Positions 7,525-14,883 of a DNA stretch of 20,661 bases are shown here, in pieces. Position numbers and translations under genes: made by a program. Location: NCBI GenBank assembly GCA_003538495.1, contig DPSD01000421.1, forward strand, positions 1 through 20,661, in the 5' to 3' direction. Under the pieces are notes generated by a model that was not told where the DNA came from, did not search any database, and saw only the letters and a list, made by a program, of their open reading frames with translations. Position 1 is the stretch's first letter. Each line of letters begins with the position of its first letter. The stretch is from Accumulibacter sp. GTDB taxonomy: Bacteria > Pseudomonadota > Gammaproteobacteria > Burkholderiales > Rhodocyclaceae.

Positions 7525-8814
7525 GTGTCATCCTCCAGCATCGCGCAGGCGGTCGCCATCCCGCGCCGGCAGCTTTTTGCGTACGGCGCGCTCGGTCTGC
7601 CGCTGGCGATGGCCGCCCTGCCGGTGTACGTGCACGTGCCCCGGCTCTACGCCGAAGCCGCCGACATGCGCCTGAGCCTGCTGGGCGCGCTGCTGCTGGC
7701 GGCGCGCTTGCTCGATGCCGCTATCGACCCGCTGCTTGGCGGCTGGAGTGACCGCACCGCAAGCCGGCAGCGGCTGATCCTGCTGGCTCTGCCGTGCCTG
7801 GCGCTGGGCATGCTCGCCCTGCTGCAGCCGCCAGCCAGCGGTGCGCCCTGGTGGCTGTTGGCGTCGATGCTGCTGACCTACTTCGGCTTCTCGCTGGCCA
7901 GCGTCGCTTACCAGGCGTGGGGCGCCGAACTCGGCCGTGATGCCGGCGAGCGAACGCGGCTGACGGCCAGTCGCGAGGGCTTCGGCCTGCTCGGCGTGGT
8001 GCTGGCGGCGACGCTTCCCGGTCTGCTCTCGCCCGATCTGGCGCGCGGGCTGTCCGGGTTCGCACAGCTTTTCCCGCTGCTGCTTATTGCGCTGGCCGCG
8101 TGGACGCTGGCGGGCTCGCCGCCATCGGCGGCACGGACGGCGGCCAGCGGCAGTCTCTTCGGCGATCTGCGCGGTGTCCTCGAAGATCGCGCCTTTCGCC
8201 GACTGCTGGCGGTTTTTGTCGTCAATGGTATTGCCGCGGCCCTGCCGGCGACGCTGGTGCTGTTCTACGTCGCCGACGTTCTCCAGGCCGAAGCCTGGAG
8301 TGGCGCTTTTCTGGCGCTGTACTTCGTCAGCGGCGTTGCTTTCCTGCCGCTGTGGGTGATCCTCGCTCGGCGCATCGGTCGCGTACCGGGCTGGATCGCT
8401 TCGATGCTGGTCGCGGTCGTCTCTTTCGCCTGGGCGTGGGGTCTGGGTGCCGGCGACGTCTGGCCTTTCGCCGTCGTTTGCCTGCTTTCGGGTGCGGCGC
8501 TCGGTGCCGACCTGACCTTGCCGGCGGCACTGGTCGCCGACCTCGCGGAGCACCGCGGTGGCGTCGCTCGGGCGGTTGGCAAATCGGCACGGGCTGGCGC
8601 CTACTTCGGCTGGTGGAATCTGGTCGCCAAACTCAACCTGGCGCTGGCTGCCGGCCTGGCGCTGCCGCTGCTCGATCTGGTCGGCTACCAGCCGGGAGTG
8701 GTCGGGACCAGCGGCGGCCTCGCCGCCATCTATTGCTTGCTGCCATTGGTCTTCAAGACGACCGCGGCGGTGCTGGCCTGGCGTTGGCGCAAAATTCTGG
8801 AGGTGGTTTCATGA
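7525..8814 (+). CDS. MFS transporter, GPH/MelB-like (MFS_2)
   Basis: A 429-residue integral membrane protein with about twelve hydrophobic segments. The loop after the second segment reads GGWSDRTASRQR, the conserved D-R signature of the major facilitator superfamily in its glycoside-pentoside-hexuronide (COG2211) form. The substrate is unknown; the position in a lipid-modification operon makes a lipid, lipid precursor or sterol-like molecule as likely as a sugar. Translation starts at GTG two bases after the upstream stop, with no strong Shine-Dalgarno of its own, so coupling is likely. It ends in an ATGA overlap with the lipoprotein gene. Confidence 0.88.
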   Translation: MSSSSIAQAVAIPRRQLFAYGALGLPLAMAALPVYVHVPRLYAEAADMRLSLLGALLLAARLLDAAIDPLLGGWSDRTASRQRLILLALPCLALGMLALLQPPASGAPWWLLASMLLTYFGFSLASVAYQAWGAELGRDAGERTRLTASREGFGLLGVVLAATLPGLLSPDLARGLSGFAQLFPLLLIALAAWTLAGSPPSAARTAASGSLFGDLRGVLEDRAFRRLLAVFVVNGIAAALPATLVLFYVADVLQAEAWSGAFLALYFVSGVAFLPLWVILARRIGRVPGWIASMLVAVVSFAWAWGLGAGDVWPFAVVCLLSGAALGADLTLPAALVADLAEHRGGVARAVGKSARAGAYFGWWNLVAKLNLALAAGLALPLLDLVGYQPGVVGTSGGLAAIYCLLPLVFKTTAAVLAWRWRKILEVVS

Positions 8815-9353
8815 AAAATCTGTGGCTGGCGTGTTTCGCTTGCGGAATAATCGGGCTGGGCGGCTGTTCCAGCGTACCGGTCGAGCGCTATCGCGCCGAG
8901 CAGCCGGTGCTCGATCTGGCGACGTACTTCAACGGCACGATCGACGGCTGGGGAATGTTCCAGGATTGGTCGGGCGCGGTGATCAAACGTTTTCACGTGG
9001 TCATCGACGCCAGTTGGCAGAAGCGCGACGGGGTCGATGTCGGCACGCTCGACGAGAGCTTCTGGTGGTCGGACGGGACGACCTCGCGCCGGGTTTGGAC
9101 CATCACCCGGGTCGATGCCGCACGCTACGTGGGCCTCGCCGATGACGTGGTCGGCGTTGCCCAGGGCGAGGCCGCGGGCAACGCCCTGCGTTGGCGCTAC
9201 GTGCTGGCCTTGCCGGTCGATGGCCGGGTGTGGAACGTCGACTTCGACGACTGGATGTTCCTGATCGACGACAAGGTGATGCTCAACCGCTCGCAGATGC
9301 GCAAGTTCGGCTTCGCTCTCGGCGAAGTGACGCTGAGTTTCAGCAAGCGTTGA
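8811..9353 (+). CDS. DUF3833 family lipoprotein
   Basis: A 180-residue protein with a lipoprotein signal peptide: the hydrophobic run is followed by the lipobox LGGC with Cys19-Ser-Ser, so it should be anchored in the inner or outer membrane facing the periplasm. The body matches the DUF3833 pattern (LDLATYFNGTIDGWGMFQDWSG, KRDGVDVGTLDESFWWSDG, WNVDFDDWMFLIDDKVMLN). No activity is known for the family; it recurs in cfa/DUF1365 clusters of Vibrio, Pseudomonas and others. GGAGGTGG precedes the ATG. A longer frame exists upstream (from 8100), but it only shadows the transporter gene. Confidence 0.9.
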   Translation: MKNLWLACFACGIIGLGGCSSVPVERYRAEQPVLDLATYFNGTIDGWGMFQDWSGAVIKRFHVVIDASWQKRDGVDVGTLDESFWWSDGTTSRRVWTITRVDAARYVGLADDVVGVAQGEAAGNALRWRYVLALPVDGRVWNVDFDDWMFLIDDKVMLNRSQMRKFGFALGEVTLSFSKR

Positions 9354-9365
9354 GGTGGTCAATCG

Positions 9366-10133
9366 ATGAACGACCGAATTGAAGACTGGTCAGGCAAGCG
9401 CGTCTGGCTGCTTGGCGCGTCGAGTGGCATTGGCGCGGCGCTCGGTACACTGCTGCTGGCACGCGGCGCCCGCGTCGCTTTCTCGGCGCGCAACGCGGCC
9501 CGCCTCGCTGAACTGGCGGGGAACGCCGAACGCGCCCTGGTGCTGCCCTGTGATGCCGCCGACGAAGCGAGTCTGCACGCCGCCTGGGAGGGCTTGCTGG
9601 CCGCGTGGGGCGGCATCGATGTCGCGCTGTATGTCGCCGGCGACTATCTGCCGATGCGTGCCTGGCAGCTCGACGCCGCGCGAGCGCGGCAGATGATCGC
9701 CGTCAACTTCGGCGGTGCGGTGTCCTTCGCCGCCTGCGTGGTGCCGCAACTGCTGCGGCAGGGCAGCGGCCAGATTGGTTTCGTCGCCAGCGTCGCCGGC
9801 TATCGAGGGCTGCCCAAGTCGTTGATCTACGGTCCGACCAAGGCCGCGCTGATCAATTTCGCCGAGTCGCTGTATCTCGACCTGGAGCCGAAAGGGATCG
9901 GTGTGCGGGTGATCAACCCCGGCTTCGTCGCCACGCCGCTCACCGCAAAAAACGACTTCGCCATGCCGGCGCTGCTGACGCCCGAACAGGCGGCGCAGCA
10001 GACGATCGCCGGCTTCGCCAGCGGTGCTTTCGAGATCCACTATCCGAAGCGGTTCACCCTGGCGCTCAAGGTGCTCGCGCATCTGCCGTACCGCGTCTAC
10101 TTCCCGCTGATCCGCCTTTTCGCCGGACGATGA
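9366..10133 (+). CDS. Short-chain dehydrogenase/reductase
   Basis: A 255-residue classical SDR. The N-terminal cofactor loop is GASSGIG, the NAG-equivalent segment is YVAGDY, and the catalytic pair is Y155 and K159 in YGPTK with the preceding Ser in VASVAGY. The substrate is not evident; the cluster suggests an acyl-chain alcohol or ketone. The residues after the first beta strand (SARNAARL, with Arg) favour NADP(H) over NAD(H), though this is only a tendency. It begins 12 bases after the lipoprotein gene with TGAGGTGG upstream, and overlaps the NTF2-like gene by 4 bases. Confidence 0.92.
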   Translation: MNDRIEDWSGKRVWLLGASSGIGAALGTLLLARGARVAFSARNAARLAELAGNAERALVLPCDAADEASLHAAWEGLLAAWGGIDVALYVAGDYLPMRAWQLDAARARQMIAVNFGGAVSFAACVVPQLLRQGSGQIGFVASVAGYRGLPKSLIYGPTKAALINFAESLYLDLEPKGIGVRVINPGFVATPLTAKNDFAMPALLTPEQAAQQTIAGFASGAFEIHYPKRFTLALKVLAHLPYRVYFPLIRLFAGR

Positions 10134-10582
10134 TGGTGACCGCCATGAACCATGCCGGCAGGGTCGACGCGCTGGTCGACCTCTACGAAGGCCTCGGCCC
10201 GGCGGACGTCGGACGGTTCCCCGAGTTCTACGCCGACGACGTCTTCTTCAAGGATCCGTTCAACGAGGTACGTGGCGTCGCCCGCGTACAGCGTATCTTC
10301 AGCCACCTGTTCAGCCAGCTTGACGATCCGCGTTTCGTGGTCTCCGAGCGGATCGTCAGCGAGAACGGCGCGTTGTTGGTCTGGGAGATGCGTTTCCGGC
10401 AAAAAAACTCGCACCGGCAGGGCCCGGTGCAGATCATACGCGGTGCCTCACATCTCAAGTTCGACGTCGACGGCAAGGTCACCTGGCATCGCGACTACTG
10501 GGACGCCGCCGAAGAACTCTACGCCAAGCTTCCGGGAATCGGCTGGCTGATTCGCCTGCTCAAGCGGAAGTTTGCCGCCTGA
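10130..10582 (+). CDS. NTF2-like / SnoaL-like protein
   Basis: A 150-residue single-domain protein with the NTF2-like pattern: a helical N-terminus, then FYADDVFFKDPFNEVRGVARVQRIFSHLF and a C-terminal sheet ending in the HRDYWDAAEELY segment. Members are small-molecule binding proteins or enzymes of the ketosteroid isomerase/SnoaL fold. Similar genes close the cfa/SDR clusters of Vibrio and Pseudomonas. Several start codons are close together (10130, 10133, 10145); the first is favoured by the ATGA overlap with the SDR gene. It is the last gene of the operon. Confidence 0.85.
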   Translation: MMVTAMNHAGRVDALVDLYEGLGPADVGRFPEFYADDVFFKDPFNEVRGVARVQRIFSHLFSQLDDPRFVVSERIVSENGALLVWEMRFRQKNSHRQGPVQIIRGASHLKFDVDGKVTWHRDYWDAAEELYAKLPGIGWLIRLLKRKFAA

Positions 10583-10609
10583 CTGACCTTCCTGGCACGC
10601 TTCCCGGTC

Positions 10610-10654
10610 GCAGCGCGGTGGCCGTCTGACCGGCCCCAGTCGACGCCGCGCTGC
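10610..10654. terminator. Branched hairpin between convergent genes
   Basis: GCAGCGCGG (10610-10618) pairs with CCGCGCTGC (10646-10654), enclosing a smaller hairpin GGCCG/CGGCC (10620-10635). There is no T-tract on either side. It lies between the end of the lipid operon and the end of the opposing small gene, so it may end transcription in both directions, but Rho would probably be needed. Confidence 0.35.
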
Positions 10655-10748
10655 CACGCCGCCTTGAATGACGCCTCGCCCTGTAGTCGGATGACGATAC
10701 CGTCTTGACCCGGTGGCCATCGGCCGTCGCGAGCCTGGGAATGCTTCT

Positions 10749-11300
10749 CTACGTGTCGAACTTCAGGCCCGCGAGCTGCCAAGCGTCGTTGAAGCCTTCT
10801 CCGACACCCCAGCCGATCGCTCGGCCGGTAACCCGGATCTCGTGCAACTCGTTGAGAAAGGTCTCTCGCTGGCTTTCGGGCAGGGTCATGACCACCTTCA
10901 GCGCCTGCTCGAACATTCGTATCAGGCTGTCGAAGTAGCCCTCGTCGTCTACGCCGACTTCGGTGGCGAAGCCCACCGCGTGGCGGCAGTAGAAGATCAT
11001 CAGATCGGCCAGCCCCTCGGGATCGCCAACCTCCTTCTGGTAATCGGCGATGGGCTTCCTGGCGTTGGCGACCGAATAGTTCTGGTTCTTGAACACGTCG
11101 GGCCACAGCCAGCGATCGATGATCGTCTTGTAGGGTTTCAGGGCGTCGCCACCGAGCCCGAAGCGGGTGTTCAGGAAGACCTGATTGTCCTTGCTCGCGG
11201 CGTACATATCCTGCACCAGTCCGAGCAGGTCGGCACGATCAAAATCCTTGAGGGTGAACTTGACGTCAGTCCATGTGGGTGCTTTCTTCCGGGTCACCAT
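10749..11300 (-). CDS. Uncharacterised cytoplasmic protein, DUF6155-like
   Basis: A 183-residue soluble, mostly helical protein without signal peptide, membrane segment or Cys-rich motif. The arrangement (LKDFDRADLLGLVQDMYAAS near the start, then FLNTRFGLGGDALKPYKTII, a YSVANARKPIADYQKEVGDP segment, and a long helix after DEGYFDSLIRMFEQAL) resembles small proteins grouped as DUF6155, but I rate this match as tentative. The function is unknown. A strong GGAGGAG Shine-Dalgarno sequence precedes the ATG, so translation is likely. It stands alone, convergent with the lipid operon and divergent from the acyltransferase. Confidence 0.75.
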   Translation of the reverse strand: MVTRKKAPTWTDVKFTLKDFDRADLLGLVQDMYAASKDNQVFLNTRFGLGGDALKPYKTIIDRWLWPDVFKNQNYSVANARKPIADYQKEVGDPEGLADLMIFYCRHAVGFATEVGVDDEGYFDSLIRMFEQALKVVMTLPESQRETFLNELHEIRVTGRAIGWGVGEGFNDAWQLAGLKFDT

Positions 11301-11780
11301 GTTGATTTGCTCCTCCTATTAACAGAGGGAGGTACCTTGCCACGGGCGGGCATTGCCTCTTGGAGAAGGCGCAGCGCCTCGCTTCATACTAGCCGCTTTT
11401 CCCGAAGACACCAGCTCGCGTAAATTCCCTCGACAGCCGTTTCGTGCCTCGCCGATCCGCGCCGGCACTGGCAATGCCGGATCCCTGACTCCTCCCGGAG
11501 GAGATTGCCCGGAGCCCTGGAAGTTCGTCGCCAAGCTCGCGACACCTCCTGGAACCCGGCCAAAGCCGCGTCGGCGGGACGTCTGGATACCGCTATTCCA
11601 CCAGAGCGGTTTTCGCTGTTTGGCCAATTGGCTGGTCGTCGGGAGGCGAACCAAGCGGTCCCGGGTAAAATACACGGTCTGGCGACAGCATCGTTCCTCC
11701 ACGTCGAGTTCCCGCGAAGAGTCTGGAAAACCAGGCAGTGCCGGTAGCGGTCATCATATTTTTTCCGGGAATGGAAGTTT
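11301..11780. other. Gene-poor stretch with several hairpins
   Basis: No frame here reads like a protein; the candidates are Arg/Ser/Pro-rich on both strands. Two compact inverted repeats are clear: CCGGCA/TGCCGG at 11462-11480 and a near-perfect palindrome at 11489-11503 (CTCCTCC next to GGAGGAG). The last 120 bases become AT-richer and probably hold the acyltransferase promoter. The middle part could be a non-coding RNA or a dispersed intergenic repeat, which cannot be decided from this window. Confidence 0.4.
11311..11332 (-). promoter_or_regulatory. Possible hairpin masking the ribosome binding site
   Basis: On the minus-strand transcript CCTCC (about 11332-11328) can pair with the GGAGG of the Shine-Dalgarno sequence (about 11316-11312) around an AT-rich loop. 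That would hide the ribosome binding site of the small downstream gene. The stem is short, so chance is a serious alternative. Confidence 0.25.
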
Positions 11781-13766
11781 GTGGCATACACCCTGACTGA
11801 ACACAGTGGACACTTCAGACCTGACTTGCAGGGCGTGAGGGCCATCGCCATCTTCCTGGTGATACTCGCACATGCCGGCCTCACTATCGTGCCAGGTGGT
11901 TTTGTCGGCGTGGACGTTTTTTTTGTACTCTCCGGATACTTGATTACCGGCCTTCTGCTCCGCGAGCTTGACCGAGACGGTCGGATTGCCTTCATGCTGT
12001 TCTATGCGCGACGGCTGAAACGACTGCTGCCGGCGATGATGTTGATGCTGATCGTATCAGCCGGCGTCGCGTCGTGGCTGTTGTCCGGGGTCGAGGCTCG
12101 CGCACAATTGACATCGGCGCCGTTTGCCGCCACGTGGACCAGCAATCTCTATTTTTCTTTCATAACGCTCGACTACTTCGACGAGCTGGCAACTCGAGAC
12201 CTCTTTCTCCATACCTGGTCGTTAGGGGTTGAGGAGCAGTTCTATCTCATCTGGCCGGTGTTCCTGCTGCTCCTGTTCCGGATTGCCCGATTGCTGCGGA
12301 CCAGCCAGGAGAACCAACGCCGGCTCATGTTCGTCGGCCTGGGGACGGCGTTCGTCGCCAGCCTGGCGCTCTCGGTGTACTGGACGGACCACCGACCCCA
12401 AGCGGCGTTCTACATGATGCCTTCCCGAATCTGGCAGCTTTCGCTCGGCGCCATGGTCTGCCTCACCTTTCACGCCAACTCATCAGGCCGGCCGGCGAGG
12501 TGCTTGACCAGTCTCCCTCCGTATCTGGCGCTCGGCAGCGGACTGTTGATGATCCTGGGCAGCGCGGCAGGGCTCAGTCCTGACCTGGCCTATCCGGGAT
12601 TCTGGGCGCTCCTGCCGTCGTTTGGAACAGCGCTGGTCATCGCTGCCGGCCATGCTTTTCCCGGGGGCCACAACGGCCTGCTCGCCCAGCCACTTATGGT
12701 CTGGCTGGGTGATCGGTCGTATTCCTTGTATTTGTGGCATTGGCCGATCTTTGTTCTTGGTTTTTCCCTTGGCTTTCAAGGCCAGTTGCTCCCGACCCTG
12801 GGTTTGATTTGTCTGTCGCTGGGGGCCGCGATCGTGAGCTTCCGGATGGTCGAGCGCCCCTTCTGGAAAGGCCGATGGAGTCATGCCGGGCCGCTCGGAA
12901 CGCTGTTGCCAGGCTTGCTGGTGATGACCACGGCGGTAATCGCCCTGGATCAGGGACTGCGCCAACTTCCCCAAACAGGTGCTGCCAGCGACGCCAGCAA
13001 CAAATGGCGAATGGACTCGCCGATCATCTATCGCCTGCCGTGTGACGCCTGGTATGCCAACGCCCGCGTCGAGCCCTGCGTTTTTGGACCGGAAGAAAAC
13101 ACGAAGACCGTCGTCTTGCTTGGCGACAGTATCGCAACGCAATGGTTTTCGATCATTCCGGAGATATTTCCGGAGCCCGACTGGCGAACGGTCGTGTTGA
13201 CCAAGTCATCGTGTGCAATGGTTGACGAAGATTATTATTATCAACCGGTTGGCAAGATCTACCGGGTATGCACCGATTGGCGCAAAGCCGTTCTGGATGA
13301 GCTGGACGGAATCAGGCCCGAGGTGCTCGTCATGGGCAGCGCGACGGAGTATCGATTCACTGAAGAACAGTGGGTGGAAGGCAGCTCGAGAATTCTCGAA
13401 CGGGTGAGCAAGGCTGCAGGAATGGTCTTTGTCATTCCCGGAACCCCGGGCCTCGGATTTGACGGCCCCGGCTGCCTTGCTCGACATCTCTCCACCGACG
13501 GCCGGATTGACCGTGGGCCTTGCCTGGCCCGTCATCGGCTGCAGCACATTGCATCGACCACCCATTCTCTCGCTGTGGCGGCCGGTCGCTTCCCGAATGT
13601 GCACCTGCTCGACTTGAACGATCTGGTCTGCCCTGGGGGCGTCTGCAGTGCCGTCAGCGACCAGGGAGTGGTCGTTTTCCGCGATAGTCACCATCTCACC
13701 GACTCTTTTGTCAGGGCGCAGATTCCCTTCGTTCGCGAGCGCCTGAAGCGCTTTGGCATACCCTGA
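11781..13766 (+). CDS. Acyltransferase 3 / SGNH O-acetyltransferase (OafA/YrhL type)
   Basis: A 661-residue two-part protein. Residues about 10-380 form the multi-pass acyltransferase-3 domain, with the conserved R20 and H31 (QGVRAIAIFLVILAHAG), GGFVGVDVFFVLSGYLIT, and H144 in the HTWSLGVEEQFYLIWP motif. The C-terminal periplasmic part is an SGNH hydrolase-like domain with GDS at 448-450 and the Asp-x-His pair DSHHL at 635-639. Such fusions O-acetylate surface polysaccharides such as O-antigen, taking the acetyl group across the membrane. The acceptor here is unknown and no polysaccharide genes are adjacent. The GTG start follows a weak GGAAG; base use is less GC-biased than the neighbours, with AT-rich patches near 11918 and 13229, suggesting a possible foreign origin. 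Confidence 0.93.
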   Translation: MAYTLTEHSGHFRPDLQGVRAIAIFLVILAHAGLTIVPGGFVGVDVFFVLSGYLITGLLLRELDRDGRIAFMLFYARRLKRLLPAMMLMLIVSAGVASWLLSGVEARAQLTSAPFAATWTSNLYFSFITLDYFDELATRDLFLHTWSLGVEEQFYLIWPVFLLLLFRIARLLRTSQENQRRLMFVGLGTAFVASLALSVYWTDHRPQAAFYMMPSRIWQLSLGAMVCLTFHANSSGRPARCLTSLPPYLALGSGLLMILGSAAGLSPDLAYPGFWALLPSFGTALVIAAGHAFPGGHNGLLAQPLMVWLGDRSYSLYLWHWPIFVLGFSLGFQGQLLPTLGLICLSLGAAIVSFRMVERPFWKGRWSHAGPLGTLLPGLLVMTTAVIALDQGLRQLPQTGAASDASNKWRMDSPIIYRLPCDAWYANARVEPCVFGPEENTKTVVLLGDSIATQWFSIIPEIFPEPDWRTVVLTKSSCAMVDEDYYYQPVGKIYRVCTDWRKAVLDELDGIRPEVLVMGSATEYRFTEEQWVEGSSRILERVSKAAGMVFVIPGTPGLGFDGPGCLARHLSTDGRIDRGPCLARHRLQHIASTTHSLAVAAGRFPNVHLLDLNDLVCPGGVCSAVSDQGVVVFRDSHHLTDSFVRAQIPFVRERLKRFGIP

Positions 13767-13779
13767 GAAGCCTCAGGGT
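13760..13779. terminator. Bidirectional hairpin between acyltransferase and cytochrome genes
   Basis: ACCCTGAG and CTCAGGGT form a perfect 8-bp stem around the tetraloop AAGC. The stem contains the acyltransferase stop codon. A second palindrome, TTCCCGGGAA, follows at about 13784-13793. No T-tract is present. Lying between two convergent genes, the structure can serve both transcripts. Confidence 0.5.
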
Positions 13780-13812
13780 CCGCTTCCCGGGAAAGCCTTG
13801 ATGGCTCCTGCC

Positions 13813-14250
13813 CTATTGAATTCCTGCCTTGCGCTGCTCGAGCCGCACGTAGGCGGTGATCTGCGCGACGTCGTCCGTGGTCAGACCAGGAACCGGCGCC
13901 ATGTCGCCGAACTGCCAGTGGTGCGCGCGCGAGCCGTTCCTCACCGCCAACTGGAACGCCGCGTCGCCGTGATGCGAGGGCTCGTAGATGGTGCTCAGCA
14001 TCGGCGGACCCTGGTCGCTGCCTTGCAACCTGGCGCCGTGGCAGGACGCGCAGTGCTTCTCGAACAGGACCTTGCCCGCCGCCGGGTTGGGCATCAGCCC
14101 CGGGCTGGGCTTGGGCACCTGCATGCCTTGCGCTGCCACGGGCAAGCTGATCGCCGCCGTGACCACCAGCAGCGCGATCAGGCATGGCTGCAGGCGGATG
14201 TGGCGATGGGTTGCGGCGATCGCCAGCGATCGATTTAAAGTCTTGTTCAC
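13813..14250 (-). CDS. Monohaem c-type cytochrome, exported
   Basis: A 145-residue protein with one haem-binding site, C67-A-S-C70-H71, and a likely distal ligand M117 in FGDMAPVPGLT. An N-terminal hydrophobic segment (about 22-40, ending PVAAQ) exports it to the periplasm, where the haem is attached. It resembles class I cytochromes; the electron partner is unknown. I prefer the GTG at 14250, preceded by GGAGAGAAG, over an ATG at 14310, because the extra 20 residues are Arg-rich and would disrupt the signal peptide. The GTG overlaps the stop of the 50-residue ORF by 4 bases, so it belongs to the metal efflux operon as its last gene. A cytochrome there is unusual and could serve metal oxidation or reduction. 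Confidence 0.85.
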   Translation of the reverse strand: MNKTLNRSLAIAATHRHIRLQPCLIALLVVTAAISLPVAAQGMQVPKPSPGLMPNPAAGKVLFEKHCASCHGARLQGSDQGPPMLSTIYEPSHHGDAAFQLAVRNGSRAHHWQFGDMAPVPGLTTDDVAQITAYVRLEQRKAGIQ

Positions 14251-14399
14251 GTACTCTTCTCTCCGTGCTTGTGATCGCCGCCGGCCCCCGGCGGCGGGGC
14301 CGAGCAGCACGAATGCGGCGTCGACCTGGCGTGCGCCTCGGCGTTGGCGGCCCGCCGCGCGCGAAAGCCGGCAAGGCGTCGCTTCAGCCAGGGAATCAT
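14247..14399 (-). CDS. Small 50-residue ORF with Cys-Cys and His-x-His tail
   Basis: This short frame fills the gap between the Met-rich gene and the cytochrome gene. It starts at ATG 15 bases after the upstream stop, with a weak GGCGGGAC, and ends in a GTGA overlap with the cytochrome start. The product begins with a basic part (MIPWLKRRLAGFRARR) and ends with PHSCCS and GGDHKHGEKS, that is CC and HKH motifs in a small hydrophilic tail. No signal peptide is evident, so it may be cytoplasmic. The exact fit into the gap and the metal-ligand-like residues support a real gene, perhaps a small metal-binding protein. I recognise no family. The alternative is non-coding spacer that happens to be open. 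Confidence 0.5.
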   Translation of the reverse strand: MIPWLKRRLAGFRARRAANAEAHARSTPHSCCSAPPPGAGGDHKHGEKST

Positions 14400-14414
14400 C
14401 TGTCCCGCCGTGCT

Positions 14415-14789
14415 CTACTTCGCCTGGCTGCCGTGCATTCCGGGCATCATCGGCATTCCGGGCTGGCCCATCTTGCCCTGCCCGCCGGCCATCGGACAGC
14501 CAGCGCCCATGTCTTTCATCATCGTCTGCATGTCTTCCATTTGCGCCGCCATCATCGGCACGCGTGCTTCACCTTCAGTCTGCTGCATGGCTTTCATGCG
14601 TGCCTGCATGGTCTGCAGCCGCGCTTGCATCTGGTCGTGCATTGGACCTGCAGGAGCCATTGCCGCGGCCTGCGTCTTGCTGGCGGCAGCGGCGTTGGCG
14701 CCTCCCGGTTCCGCAGCAAGCAGGGCGACCGGTACGGCCAGCGAGGCGGTCAGGGCAAGCATCAACAGTTTTCCGGAGTACGTTTTCAT
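14415..14789 (-). CDS. Met-rich periplasmic protein
   Basis: A 124-residue exported protein. The ATG at 14789, preceded by AAGGAAAG, gives a good signal peptide ending near LLAA-EPGG; an upstream ATG at 14822 would bury it. The mature part of about 98 residues has 19 methionines, concentrated in a helical stretch (MHDQMQARLQTMQARMKAM, then MEDMQTMMKDM) and a C-terminal tail GCPMAGG...MPMMPGMHG. Met clusters with a few Cys and His are typical of periplasmic Cu(I)/Ag(I) carriers and of CpxP/Spy-like helical proteins. No named family is certain. Its place behind the RND pump suggests it carries or buffers the exported metal. Confidence 0.78.
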   Translation of the reverse strand: MKTYSGKLLMLALTASLAVPVALLAAEPGGANAAAASKTQAAAMAPAGPMHDQMQARLQTMQARMKAMQQTEGEARVPMMAAQMEDMQTMMKDMGAGCPMAGGQGKMGQPGMPMMPGMHGSQAK

Positions 14790-14883
14790 GGTCTTTCCTT
14801 GTCGAAGGGGTGTCGTGGGCACTACACCGGCCAGTATCGACCGTCGACACCGACGGCGAGCTGACCCGGCGGTGACATTCCTG

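Noticed and set aside
8100..8810. N-terminal extension of the DUF3833 frame
   Set aside because: It shadows the MFS gene; the ATG at 8811 with GGAGGTGG and a lipoprotein signal is clearly the start.
10713..11423. Plus-strand frame opposite the DUF6155-like gene
   Set aside because: No ribosome binding site and no motif; the minus-strand gene has a strong GGAGGAG and a normal globular composition.
14251..14310. Longer form of the cytochrome starting at 14310
   Set aside because: The added 20 residues are Arg/Gly-rich and precede the signal peptide; the GTG at 14250 has GGAGAGAAG upstream and couples to the small ORF.
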